64,000 nt of DNA from contig NZ_JBHUGS010000005.1 in NCBI RefSeq assembly GCF_042682045.1, forward strand, positions 186,001 to 250,000, read 5' to 3'. The position numbers and the translations under genes are program-made. Position 1 is the first letter of the stretch. Each line of letters begins with the position of its first letter. Shown piece after piece: positions 48,850 to 57,308 of the stretch. The DNA comes from Sphingomonas_R arantia. Lineage in GTDB: Bacteria > Pseudomonadota > Alphaproteobacteria > Sphingomonadales > Sphingomonadaceae. Under the pieces are notes generated by a model that did no database searches, was not told the DNA's origin, and saw nothing but the letters and a program-made list of their open reading frames with translations.

Positions 48850-49869
48850 ATGACATCATCCCACACCCGCCTCGACGCCCTCATGCACCGCGGCACCGAT
48901 TTCCTCGGCACCCGCTACGCCATCATGGCCGGCGCCATGTCGTGGGTCAGCGAACGCAACCTTGTCTCCGCCATCTCGAACGCCGGCGGGTTCGGCGTCA
49001 TCGCATGCGGCGCGATGACCCCCGAACTGCTCGACACTGAAATCGCCGCGACCAAGGCGATGACGAACAAGCCGTTCGGCGTGAACCTCATCACCATGCA
49101 CCCGGCGCTGAACGACCTGATCGAGGTCTGCGCGCGGCACAAGGTCGGCCACGTCGTGCTCGCGGGCGGGCTGCCGCCCGCGGGCGCGATCGACCGGATC
49201 AAGGGCTCCGGCGCGAAACTCGTCTGCTTCGCCCCCGCGCTCTCGCTCGCGAAGAAGCTCGTCCGGTCCGGCATCGACGCACTGGTGATCGAGGGGAACG
49301 AGGCCGGCGGCCACATCGGCCCGGTCTCCACCAGCATCCTGGCGCAGGAGATCCTGCCCGACATCGCGCCGCTGATCCCGGTGTTCGTCGCCGGCGGCAT
49401 CGGCCGGGGTGAGGCGATCGCCGGCTATCTCGAAATGGGCGCCGCCGGGGTCCAGCTCGGCACGCGCTTCGTCTGCGCCACCGAATCGGTCGCCCATCCG
49501 AACTTCAAGAAGGCGTTCATCCGCGCCTCCGCCCGCGACGCGGTCGCCAGCGTCCAGCTCGACGCCCGCCTCCCCGTCATCCCGGTCCGCGCCCTGCGCA
49601 ACGCCTCGACCGAACTCTTCACCGCCAAACAGCGCGAAGTCGCCAGCCACCTGGACGAAAAGCGCCTGGAGATGCTCGAGGCCCAGCTCCAGATCGAACA
49701 CTACTGGGCCGGTGCGCTCCGCCGCGCAGTCGTCGACGGCGACGTCGAAAACGGCTCCGTCATGGCCGGCCAGTCCGTCGGCATGGTCAAGAAAGAAGAA
49801 CCCGCCGCCGACATCCTCGGCACGCTGGTCGCCGAAGCCGCCACCGCCCTAGAAAAACGCGCCGCCTAA
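48850..49869 (+). CDS. NAD(P)H-dependent flavin oxidoreductase / nitronate monooxygenase family
   Basis: The 339-residue FMN-binding TIM-barrel protein is of the 2-nitropropane dioxygenase family: YAIMAGAMSWVSERNLVSAI, SNAGGFGVIACGAMTPE, VIEGNEAGGHIGPVSTSILA (with the conserved His) and PVFVAGGIGRGEAIAGYLEM for phosphate binding, then AGVQLGTRFVCATES. It may detoxify nitronates or act as an enoyl reductase (FabK-like); the sequence does not decide. The ATG follows closely on a repeat-containing leader. Confidence 0.88.
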   Translation: MTSSHTRLDALMHRGTDFLGTRYAIMAGAMSWVSERNLVSAISNAGGFGVIACGAMTPELLDTEIAATKAMTNKPFGVNLITMHPALNDLIEVCARHKVGHVVLAGGLPPAGAIDRIKGSGAKLVCFAPALSLAKKLVRSGIDALVIEGNEAGGHIGPVSTSILAQEILPDIAPLIPVFVAGGIGRGEAIAGYLEMGAAGVQLGTRFVCATESVAHPNFKKAFIRASARDAVASVQLDARLPVIPVRALRNASTELFTAKQREVASHLDEKRLEMLEAQLQIEHYWAGALRRAVVDGDVENGSVMAGQSVGMVKKEEPAADILGTLVAEAATALEKRAA

Positions 49870-49904
49870 CCACCGCGCGGCACTAGCGCAGGTCGAAACA
49901 CAAT

Positions 49905-49945
49905 CGCCCCCTCTCCCCTCCGGGGAGAGGGTTGGGGAGAGGGGC
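49905..49945. repeat. Palindromic repeat, type B
   Basis: CCCCTCTCCCCtccGGGGAGAGGG followed by TTGGGGAGAGGGGC. It lies between the convergent oxidoreductase and yceD genes. Confidence 0.85.
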
Positions 49946-50033
49946 CGCGGCCTGATACCGCCGAAGTCTCAAAAACTATAGAATTAGCACCCCTAACCGG
50001 CTCGCTACCCGCAAGCGATAGGGTCGCAGTAGC

Positions 50034-50567
50034 TCACCCCCCCAACTTCCCCCTCAGCGCCGCCAACCCGGCAAAAGCCCCCGGCTCCGCCTCGACCTCA
50101 TCCTCCGCCTTCACCCCCGCCGCACGCAGCACCGCCTCCGCATCCACACTCCGCGGAAACGGATCGAGCGCCAGCGCGAAAGTCTCGGCCACCGCCTCGC
50201 CCAAATCGACCGCCGCCCCGTCATAAGCGACCACATCCAGGTCGCCCGCATCCAGCTCCATCTCGTCCCCCTCGACCGACAGCGCGGGGACGAAGGTCAG
50301 CGCGAACGCCTGGTCGATCGTCGCCGGGATCGGCACCGCGGTCGCGACGCAAGCCTGCACCGCCACGCCGGTCAGCCGCCCCGTCACCGTCACGTCGGTG
50401 CCCTTGCGACGGCAATCCACCGTCGCCGCCAGCCGTTCGATCCCGATCAGGTCGAACCGCCTGGCCAGCGCCGCACATTCCGCCTCCGTCGCGGTGACGG
50501 TCACGATCTTCCCCGTCTCGCCGATCGAATCGATCCGCACGGGCCGCGAGAATTCCGGTGCGCTCAT
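50034..50567 (-). CDS. yceD: YceD family protein (DUF177)
   Basis: This 177-residue DUF177 protein starts SAPEFSRPVRIDSIGETGK. It contains CRRKGTDVTVTGRLTGVAVQ, ACVATAVPIPATIDQAFALT and the acidic C-terminal part with GEAVAETFALALDPFPRS. In other bacteria it affects 23S rRNA accumulation and often precedes rpmF/plsX; neither follows here, since the gene abuts a repeat. Its ATG overlaps the stop of the bc1 chaperone gene. Confidence 0.88.
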   Translation of the reverse strand: MSAPEFSRPVRIDSIGETGKIVTVTATEAECAALARRFDLIGIERLAATVDCRRKGTDVTVTGRLTGVAVQACVATAVPIPATIDQAFALTFVPALSVEGDEMELDAGDLDVVAYDGAAVDLGEAVAETFALALDPFPRSVDAEAVLRAAGVKAEDEVEAEPGAFAGLAALRGKLGG

Positions 50568-51088
50568 GCGATATGTCCTTCCAGCAATGCGGGCACCGGC
50601 TGCACCGCCATCCCCGCCTCGACCCGCCGCAGGCCCGCCGCGACAAAGGCCACCGCGTCGGCGCCGGGATCCTCGCCACGGTACAGATTGCGCCGCAATG
50701 CATCCTCGAACGCGCCTTCGCCGTCCGTCGCCAGCGCCTCGCGATACGCGGTCAGCCGCCCACCCAGCGCCGACACCATCTTGCCGATATGCTTGCCGAC
50801 CACGACGTCGCCGACGCCTGCTTCGCGCAGCTGCCCGTCCATGTCGTCGACGAACGCCTCGGTCAGCCGGGTCGCCGCCGCGTTGCCCGCCGCTCCGTCA
50901 CGCTCCAGCCGGATCAGCGCGATCGCCGTCACCGCCGCGACCATGTCGAACCGCCCGTCCATCGTGTCCGGCACGCCCCCCTCGCGGTACCAGGCCGGGC
51001 GGCGCGCGGCGGCCACGATCGCGGCATACAGCGCGTCGGCATCCGCGCCGAAACGGTTGGACTTGAAAAGACTCGTCAGGAAGGACAC
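50564..51088 (-). CDS. Ubiquinol-cytochrome c (bc1) assembly chaperone, CBP3-like
   Basis: The 174-residue protein is of the Ubiq_cyt_C_chap family: SFLTSLFKSNRFGADADALY, RPAWYREGGVPDTMDGRFDM and RLTEAFVDDMDGQLREAGVG, then KMVSALGGRLTAYREAL. It helps mature cytochrome b of complex III. The start is a GTG at 51088 with AAGGTG just upstream; the longer open frame is not conserved. It is translationally coupled to yceD and divergent from bamE. Confidence 0.86.
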   Translation of the reverse strand: MSFLTSLFKSNRFGADADALYAAIVAAARRPAWYREGGVPDTMDGRFDMVAAVTAIALIRLERDGAAGNAAATRLTEAFVDDMDGQLREAGVGDVVVGKHIGKMVSALGGRLTAYREALATDGEGAFEDALRRNLYRGEDPGADAVAFVAAGLRRVEAGMAVQPVPALLEGHIA

Positions 51089-51220
51089 TGTCGGCACCTT
51101 GTGGAACAGGGATCGGTCGCTTGCGGCCGGGGGCTCCCGGACATATTGAGGCACCGCGCGCAGGATGCAATCGCAACCGGCGTTTGCGGCGCATACGCTT
51201 GACCCCCCGGAGTATCGACT

Positions 51221-51724
51221 ATGACGGCATCCACCTCCCGGTTCGGTCCGCGGTATAGCGGGTTCGCCGCCGTGGCACTGGCGGCGCTGGTGCTGACCAC
51301 CGGCTGCGCGCGCATCCGCGACCACAAGGGCTATGTCCCCGACAACGCGCTGATCGCCACGGTCCAGCCCGGCGTCGACAACCGCATGTCGGTCGAACGC
51401 ACGCTCGGCCGGCCCAGCTTCGTGGGGCAGTTCGATCCGAACGTCTGGTACTATCTGTCGCGCAACGTCAGCCAGCTCGCCTTCAGCAAGCCCAAGCCGA
51501 CCGACCAGATGCTCCTGACCGTCCGGTTCGACGCGGCCGGCAACGTCGTCTCGGCGCGCCGCTCAGGCATGGAACAGATCGCCTCGATCTCGCCCAGCAG
51601 CGACAAGACCCCGACGCTCGGCCGCCACACCAGTTTCTTCAGCGAACTGTTCGGCAACATCGGCAGCGTCGGCGGCGCGACCGGCCAGGCCGGCACCACC
51701 GCCGACAACCCGACCGGCAACTGA
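51221..51724 (+). CDS. bamE: Outer membrane assembly lipoprotein BamE
   Basis: This 167-residue lipoprotein has a signal peptide ending in the lipobox VLTTGC (Cys ~29). The SmpA/OmlA domain follows: NALIATVQPGVDNRMSVERT, LGRPSFVGQFDPNVWYYLSR and LLTVRFDAAGNVVSARRSGM. It is a subunit of the BAM complex that inserts outer-membrane beta-barrels. The C-terminus (~130-167) is a Gly/Thr-rich extension. Confidence 0.92.
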   Translation: MTASTSRFGPRYSGFAAVALAALVLTTGCARIRDHKGYVPDNALIATVQPGVDNRMSVERTLGRPSFVGQFDPNVWYYLSRNVSQLAFSKPKPTDQMLLTVRFDAAGNVVSARRSGMEQIASISPSSDKTPTLGRHTSFFSELFGNIGSVGGATGQAGTTADNPTGN

Positions 51725-51732
51725 TCCAACCG

Positions 51733-51853
51733 CTCCCCCTCCCTTTCAAGGGAGGGGGCCGGGGGGTGGGTGCGTCGTGTGATGGTTACACGCTACGCCG
51801 TGCCTGTGTACCCGGGCGTCCCACCCCCAACCCCTCCCGTGAAGGAAGGGGAT
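51733..51853. repeat. Composite palindromic element, type A
   Basis: The left arm CCCTCCCTTTCAAGGGAGGG continues GGCCGGGGGGTGGG. The right arm CCCACCCCCAACCCCTCCC continues GTGAAGGAAGGGG in inverted orientation. The ~50-bp centre includes TGGTTACACGCTACGCC. It lies between bamE and ptsP. Confidence 0.85.
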
Positions 51854-51938
51854 ACGAAGCGCCCAACATAAGCCTTTCGTTCATCCAACGACACAAAACG
51901 AAGCTGCCCCCTCGTCACTATTCTGATAGCACACAGCA

Positions 51939-54215
51939 ATGACGCCCACCGCCGCCACCTCCGCCGCCCGTGAGATCCTGACGCGGCTGCATGATGTGAT
52001 GGCGGCGCGCACCAATGCGCAGGCGAAACTCAACCGGGTCGTCAACATCATCGGCGAGGCGCTGACGAGCGAGGTCTGCTCGATCTATCTGCTGCGCGAC
52101 GGCGCGCTCGAACTGTTCGCCACCCGCGGGCTGAACCAGGATGCCGTCCATGTGACGAAGCTGGCGCTCGGCGAAGGGCTCGTCGGCACGATCGCCGACC
52201 AGGTCGAAACGCTCAACCTGGACGAGGCAACCAGCCATCCCGACTTCGCCTACAAGCCCGAAACCGGCGAGGAACTCTACCACAGCTTCGCCGGCGTCCC
52301 GATCGTACGCCGCGAACGCGCCGTCGGCGTGCTCTGCGTCCAGCATGAGGCGTCGCGGCGCTACGACGACGTCGAGATCGAGGCTCTCCAGACCGTCGCC
52401 ATGGTGCTCGCCGAACTCATCGCCGGCGCGGGCCTGATCGACGAACATGCCGCCGCCGGCCGCGGCGCACGCGAGGTCGGGCCCGTCCGCCTCACCGGGT
52501 TGAAGCTCGTGTCCGGCATGGGCCGCGGCCACGCCGTCTTCCACCAGCCGCGCGTCGTGATCGAACACAGCATCGCGGAGGATACCGAGGCCGAGCGCCA
52601 CCGCGTCTATTCCGCGTTCCGCCAGATGCGCGAACAGATCGACCGCATGATGAGCCAGGCCGAATTCGGCGTGGCGGGCGAGCATCAGGACGTCCTCGAT
52701 ACCTACCGGATGTTCGCCTATGACGAGGGCTGGAGCCGCCGGATCAACGAGGCGATCGACAGCGGTCTGACCGCGGAGGCCGCGATCGAGCGCGTCCAGC
52801 AACGCACCCGCACGCGGATGCGGTCGATCAGCGATCCGTTGCTGGCGGACCGGATGCACGATCTGGAGGATCTCTCCAACCGCCTGCTCCGCATCGTCTC
52901 GGGCCAGCTCGGCACCGCGGCACAGGTCGGCCTGCGGCGCGATTCGATCCTGATCGCGCGCAATCTCGGCCCTGCCGAACTGCTCGAATATGATCGCCGT
53001 CGGCTGAAGGGCGTCGTGCTGGACGAGGGCTCGCTCACCGCGCACGTCATCATCGTCGCGCGCGCGATGGGCGTCCCCGTGCTCGGCCGCGTCGCCGATA
53101 TCCGCACGACGATCTCCGAAGGCGACGAATTGCTGCTCGATGCCGAGGAAGACGAGGTCATCGTCCGGCCCACCGCGGCGATGGAGGAAGCGTTCGAGGG
53201 CCGGTTGCTCATCACCCAGAAGCGCCGTGCCGAATTCGCCGCGATGCGCGATCTGCCCGCCATCACCACCGACGGCCGCCGCATCGCGCTGATGGTCAAT
53301 GCCGGCCTCGCCGACGATGTCGCCGCGCTCGACGTCACGGGCGCGGACGGCATCGGCCTGTTCCGCACCGAATTCCAGTTCCTCGTCTCCGCCACCCTCC
53401 CGCAACGCGATCGTCAGCAGCGGCTCTACAAGGAGGTCCTCGACCGCGCCGGCGACCGCCCCGTCATCTTCCGCACGGTCGATATCGGCGGCGACAAGGC
53501 GCTCCCCTACCTCACCCACGCCTCGGAGAACGAGGAGAACCCCGCCATGGGCTGGCGCGCGATCCGGCTCGCGCTGGAACGCGACGCGCTGATGAAGGTG
53601 CAGGCCCGCGCGCTGATCGAGGCCGCCGCCGGCCGCACGCTCAACGTCATGTTCCCGATGATCTCGGAACCGTGGGAGTTCACCGCCGCCCACGCGCTGT
53701 TCGAACGGCAGCGCGCCTGGGTGCAGGGCCGCGGCCGCCCGCTCCCCACGCTGATCCGCTACGGCACGATGCTGGAGGTTCCCGCGTTGGCGGAGGTGCT
53801 CGACCTGCTTCTGCCGCAGCTCGATTTCCTGTCGGTCGGCACCAACGACCTGACGCAGTTCCTGTTCGCCGCCGACCGCGCCAATCCGAAGCTCGCCGAA
53901 CGCTACGACTGGCTCAGCCCCGCGATCCTGCGGTTCCTCGCCCGCGTCGCGCGCGAATGCAACGCGGCCTCCGTACCGATCGCGGTCTGCGGCGAAATGG
54001 GCGGCCGCACGCTGGAGGCGATGGCGCTGATCGGGCTCGGCATCGAACGGCTGTCGATCACCCCCGCGGCGATCGGACCGGTCAAGGCGATGATCCGCAC
54101 GCTCGACGCCGCGGCGTTGCGCGCGTGCATGTCGGGGTGGCTGGCGCAACCGCCGCCGGACCTGCGCGCCGCGATCCGTGACTGGGCGCTACGGAACGAA
54201 GTTGCCATCGGGTGA
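51939..54215 (+). CDS. ptsP: Nitrogen phosphotransferase system enzyme I (GAF-PtsI)
   Basis: The 758-residue EI-Ntr has an N-terminal GAF domain (~20-160: VCSIYLLRDGALELFATRGL). The PEP-utilising N-domain carries the phosphorylated His in LTAHVIIVARAMGVPVLG, and the PEP-binding barrel has GADGIGLFRTEFQFLVSA, RTVDIGGDKALPYL and SVGTNDLTQFLFAADRANP. It starts the Ntr phosphorelay to NPr and IIA-Ntr, coupling nitrogen and potassium status. AspK (lysC) sits nearby, as in many alphaproteobacteria. Confidence 0.94.
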   Translation: MTPTAATSAAREILTRLHDVMAARTNAQAKLNRVVNIIGEALTSEVCSIYLLRDGALELFATRGLNQDAVHVTKLALGEGLVGTIADQVETLNLDEATSHPDFAYKPETGEELYHSFAGVPIVRRERAVGVLCVQHEASRRYDDVEIEALQTVAMVLAELIAGAGLIDEHAAAGRGAREVGPVRLTGLKLVSGMGRGHAVFHQPRVVIEHSIAEDTEAERHRVYSAFRQMREQIDRMMSQAEFGVAGEHQDVLDTYRMFAYDEGWSRRINEAIDSGLTAEAAIERVQQRTRTRMRSISDPLLADRMHDLEDLSNRLLRIVSGQLGTAAQVGLRRDSILIARNLGPAELLEYDRRRLKGVVLDEGSLTAHVIIVARAMGVPVLGRVADIRTTISEGDELLLDAEEDEVIVRPTAAMEEAFEGRLLITQKRRAEFAAMRDLPAITTDGRRIALMVNAGLADDVAALDVTGADGIGLFRTEFQFLVSATLPQRDRQQRLYKEVLDRAGDRPVIFRTVDIGGDKALPYLTHASENEENPAMGWRAIRLALERDALMKVQARALIEAAAGRTLNVMFPMISEPWEFTAAHALFERQRAWVQGRGRPLPTLIRYGTMLEVPALAEVLDLLLPQLDFLSVGTNDLTQFLFAADRANPKLAERYDWLSPAILRFLARVARECNAASVPIAVCGEMGGRTLEAMALIGLGIERLSITPAAIGPVKAMIRTLDAAALRACMSGWLAQPPPDLRAAIRDWALRNEVAIG

Positions 54216-54305
54216 ATCGAACGATGGCGATTTGACTTAATGCCGCCGCTGCGACGACAAGACGCGGGGGAATTTCAGTACAGAAACGGGCTTTCGGGAG
54301 TTGGC

Positions 54306-55166
54306 ATGGAAGAGAGCGTCACCGGCAAGATCGACGCACCATCGGGGCGGATCGGCGAACGACTGGCCGCCGCGCGCGTGGCCAACGGGCTTTCGCTCGA
54401 CGATATCGCCGCGTCCACCCGCATTCCCCGCCGCCATCTCGAAACGATCGAGGCGGACGGCACGCAAGGCCTGCCCGCGGTTCCCTACACGCTCGGTTTC
54501 GTGCGCAGCTATGCGCGCATGGTGTCGATCGATCCCGAAATGGCGGCCGTGGCCTACCGCGTTCACCTGAACGCCGCGCCGTCGACACGTCCGCAGATGC
54601 CGGAACCCTATGAACCGGCCGATCCCGCCCGCGTGCCGCCCAAATGGCTCGCGATCATCGCGCTGCTGATCGCCGTCGCGATCGCCGCGGGCTACGGCCT
54701 GTGGCGTTCGGGGCAGAGCAGCGACGCCGGCATCGCGGCCACCGCATCCGACGCCCCGCTCGGCACGCCAACCGAAACCGCGGCTGCCCCGGCGCAGACC
54801 GCCGCGCCGACCGGCCCGGTCACGCTGACCGCCACCGCCCCCGTCTGGATCAGCGTTTACGAAAAGAGCGGCCCCAAGCTGTTCGAACGCGAAATGGCCG
54901 CGGGCGAGACGTTCCAGGTCCCGCCCACCGCCGCCGACCCGCGCCTCCGCACCAGCCGGCCGCAGGCGCTTGCCATCCGCGTCGGCGATACGCAGGTCGC
55001 GGCCCTCGGCGAACCCGACCGCCTTCTGGTCGATCAGCCACTGACCGCCACCGCGCTGCTCAGTCGCCCCGCCGGCACGGCCCCCGCCGACCTGGTGCCG
55101 CAGACCATCACCCCGCTGGTCCCGCAGTCGGGCAACACGGCTTCCGCGGCCGGCTCTGGCGCTTAA
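54306..55166 (+). CDS. RodZ-like HTH / DUF4115 membrane protein
   Basis: The 286-residue protein has a cytoplasmic HTH_25 domain (IGERLAAARVANGLSLDDIA, then TRIPRRHLETIEAD and YTLGFVRSYARMV). One membrane helix (~118-137: WLAIIALLIAVAIAAGYGLW) follows, then a Pro/Ala/Thr-rich linker and a periplasmic DUF4115 domain (VTLTATAPVWISVYEKSGPK). RodZ links MreB to the cell-wall elongation machinery. I chose the ATG at 54306, with GGGAG eight bases upstream. Confidence 0.85.
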   Translation: MEESVTGKIDAPSGRIGERLAAARVANGLSLDDIAASTRIPRRHLETIEADGTQGLPAVPYTLGFVRSYARMVSIDPEMAAVAYRVHLNAAPSTRPQMPEPYEPADPARVPPKWLAIIALLIAVAIAAGYGLWRSGQSSDAGIAATASDAPLGTPTETAAAPAQTAAPTGPVTLTATAPVWISVYEKSGPKLFEREMAAGETFQVPPTAADPRLRTSRPQALAIRVGDTQVAALGEPDRLLVDQPLTATALLSRPAGTAPADLVPQTITPLVPQSGNTASAAGSGA

Positions 55167-55238
55167 CCCTGCCGACAGCTATCACCGGTTAAGCATGCCG
55201 ACATGACCGGTGCCCCCCTGCTCGGGAGAGCTTTTTCG

Positions 55239-56171
55239 ATGCGTTTCCTGCTGATCCTCTCGCTGCTCGCCGGCGTCGCCACCCCTGCCCTGGCGCAGAC
55301 GAACGCCCCCGTCACCGCGCGGGTCGATCGGCTAGAAAAGGAAATGCGCGCGGTGCAGCGCAAGGTGTTCCCCGGCGGTGCCGCGGGCCAGTCCGGCTAT
55401 TTCGAGCCCGAGATCACCGCGCCCACTGCGCCGGTCCAGTCCGGCAACGCGTCTGCGCCGATCGCCGATCTCACCGCCCGGGTCTCCTCGATGGAACAGG
55501 AACTGGCGCGCATGACCGGCCAGGTCGAACAAAACGGCTTCCGCCTGAAACAGGTCGAGGACCAGCTTGCCCGGCTCAAGACCGAAACCGGTACGCGGCT
55601 CGACACGCTCGAACGCGGCGGCCCGGCGGCGGCCGCGCCGGTTGATACGACGCCCACCCGCCCGCCGTCGCGTCCGGCCGCCGACGACGGGATCGAGGAC
55701 GACGCCCCCGCCGCTCCCGCCCCGAAACCGAGCGAGGCCCGCCCGGCCGCGGCCACCGGCACCGATGCGGAGGAGAAAGCCTATCTCGCCGGCTACCGCC
55801 TGTGGGAACAGAAGGACTTTGCCGGCGCCGAACCGGCACTCAAGGCATTCGTCGCCAAATACCCGCAGTCGCGCCGCGCCAGCTACGCGCAGAACCTGCT
55901 CGGCCGCACCTATCTCGACGACGGCAAACCCGCCGCCGCCGCGGTCGCGTTCCACGCCAACTACACCAAGAACCCCCGCGGCGAACGTGCCCCCGACAGC
56001 CTCTATTATCTCGGCCAGGCGCTGACCAAGCTCGACAAGCCCAACCTGCCCAAGGCCTGCGAAGCCTATGACGCGCTCACCCGCGAATATGGCGAAACCA
56101 TCAATCAGGCCCTGAAAGACCGCGTCGCCAAAGCCCGCACCGACGCCAAATGCAAAGCGTCCGCAAGCTAA
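55239..56171 (+). CDS. cpoB: Cell division coordinator CpoB/YbgF-like
   Basis: The 310-residue protein has a signal peptide (MRFLLILSLLAGVATPALAQ), coiled-coil regions (~85-125), a Pro/Ala-rich linker and a C-terminal YbgF TPR domain from ~185 (YLAGYRLWEQKDFAGAEPAL, AQNLLGRTYLDDGKPAAAAV). CpoB coordinates the Tol-Pal system with septal peptidoglycan synthesis; tol-pal genes are not in this window. The start at 55239 has GGGAGAG upstream; an ATG at 55203 would weaken the signal peptide. Confidence 0.85.
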   Translation: MRFLLILSLLAGVATPALAQTNAPVTARVDRLEKEMRAVQRKVFPGGAAGQSGYFEPEITAPTAPVQSGNASAPIADLTARVSSMEQELARMTGQVEQNGFRLKQVEDQLARLKTETGTRLDTLERGGPAAAAPVDTTPTRPPSRPAADDGIEDDAPAAPAPKPSEARPAAATGTDAEEKAYLAGYRLWEQKDFAGAEPALKAFVAKYPQSRRASYAQNLLGRTYLDDGKPAAAAVAFHANYTKNPRGERAPDSLYYLGQALTKLDKPNLPKACEAYDALTREYGETINQALKDRVAKARTDAKCKASAS

Positions 56172-56201
56172 GCGCAACGCCGTCACACAAACGACCAAAC
56201 C

Positions 56202-56240
56202 CCCTCTCCCCTCCGGGGAGAGGGCTGGGGAGAGGGGCGT
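56202..56240. repeat. Palindromic repeat, type B, between cpoB and tilS
   Basis: CCCTCTCCCCtccGGGGAGAGGG followed by CTGGGGAGAGGGGC and TTTCTAGGTG. The downstream TTTCTAGGTG matches the copy at 3359. Confidence 0.85.
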
Positions 56241-56274
56241 TTCTAGGTGCGATAGAGGGGAAGGGTCCACGCTC

Positions 56275-57243
56275 ATGCCAAACACCCTCGATCACTTCAC
56301 CCAAACCCTCAACGCCCTCATCCCCAACGAAACCGCCATGCTCACCATCGCGGTCTCCGGCGGCCCCGACAGCCTGGCCCTCCTCCTCCTCGCCCAAACC
56401 GCCCGCCCCGGCCACATCCAGGCCGCCACAGTCGACCACGCCCTCCGCGCTGAGTCAGCCCATGAGGCGGCCGAGGTCGGAAGAATTTGTGCTGCCCAAG
56501 AAATCCCGCACGCCACCCTGACAGAAGCCTGGCACCCAGACCCTCACCAAGGCCTCCAGGCCGCCGCCCGCGCGCACCGCTACCGCCTGCTCGACGCCCA
56601 CTGCCAGGCCAACGCCAGCCCGTACCTCCTCACCGCGCACCACCGCGACGACCAGGCCGAAACGCTCCTCCTCCGCCTCGCCCGCGGCGCCGGCCTCACC
56701 GGCCTCACCGGCGTCCGCGCCACCCGCCCGCTCCTCCCCGGCTCCCCCGTCACGCTGGTCCGCCCGCTCCTCGACACGCCCAAGTCCGACCTCATCGCCA
56801 TTGTCGCCGCGGCCGGACTTGACCCCGTCGCAGACCCTTCCAACCACGACCTCCGCCACGACCGCACCCGCGCCCGCGCGCTCCTGGCGGCGACGCCATG
56901 GCTAAACCCCGCACGCCTCGCCGCGACCGCTGCCCACCTGACCGCAGCCGAAACCGCGCTCGCCTGGGCCGCCGACCGCGAGGCCGCCACCCGCATCCGC
57001 CTCCTCGCGCCCAACGAACGACTGCTCGACCCCACCGACCTGCCGCACGAACTCCGCCGCCGACTCGTCCTGCGCTGTCTCGAACCCGGCCCCCCGCCCC
57101 GCGGCGACGCGCTCGACCGCCTGATCGCCAGCCTCGACGCCGGCGAAACCGCCATGCTCGGCACCACAATCGCGCACGCGACGCCCGACGGTTGGACATT
57201 TCGCCCTGCCCCCCCCAGACGGCCGGTCCGCAACCCGCTTTGA
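56275..57243 (+). CDS. tilS: tRNA(Ile)-lysidine synthetase
   Basis: The 322-residue enzyme converts C34 of the AUA-reading tRNA-Ile to lysidine. The PP-loop SGGPDSLALLLLAQ (~29) binds ATP. AATVDHALRAESAHEAAEV and LLTAHHRDDQAETLLLRLAR carry catalytic residues, and LVRPLLDTPKSDLIAIVAAA follows. It is of the short form lacking most of the C-terminal tRNA-binding domains. The order cpoB-tilS-ftsH is conserved in sphingomonads. Confidence 0.93.
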   Translation: MPNTLDHFTQTLNALIPNETAMLTIAVSGGPDSLALLLLAQTARPGHIQAATVDHALRAESAHEAAEVGRICAAQEIPHATLTEAWHPDPHQGLQAAARAHRYRLLDAHCQANASPYLLTAHHRDDQAETLLLRLARGAGLTGLTGVRATRPLLPGSPVTLVRPLLDTPKSDLIAIVAAAGLDPVADPSNHDLRHDRTRARALLAATPWLNPARLAATAAHLTAAETALAWAADREAATRIRLLAPNERLLDPTDLPHELRRRLVLRCLEPGPPPRGDALDRLIASLDAGETAMLGTTIAHATPDGWTFRPAPPRRPVRNPL

Positions 57244-57257
57244 TCGATGCTGTTCCA

Positions 57258-57285
57258 TTGCCATTAACGTGCATGTGCCTATCTT
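57258..57285 (+). promoter_or_regulatory. Candidate ftsH promoter
   Basis: TTGCCA (-35, 57258-57263) and TATCTT (-10, 57280-57285) are separated by 16 bp and lie 24 bp before the ftsH ATG. The gap is more A/T-rich than its surroundings. The call is by pattern only. Confidence 0.4.
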
Positions 57286-57308
57286 GATCGGACAGGATCG
57301 GAGTGGGC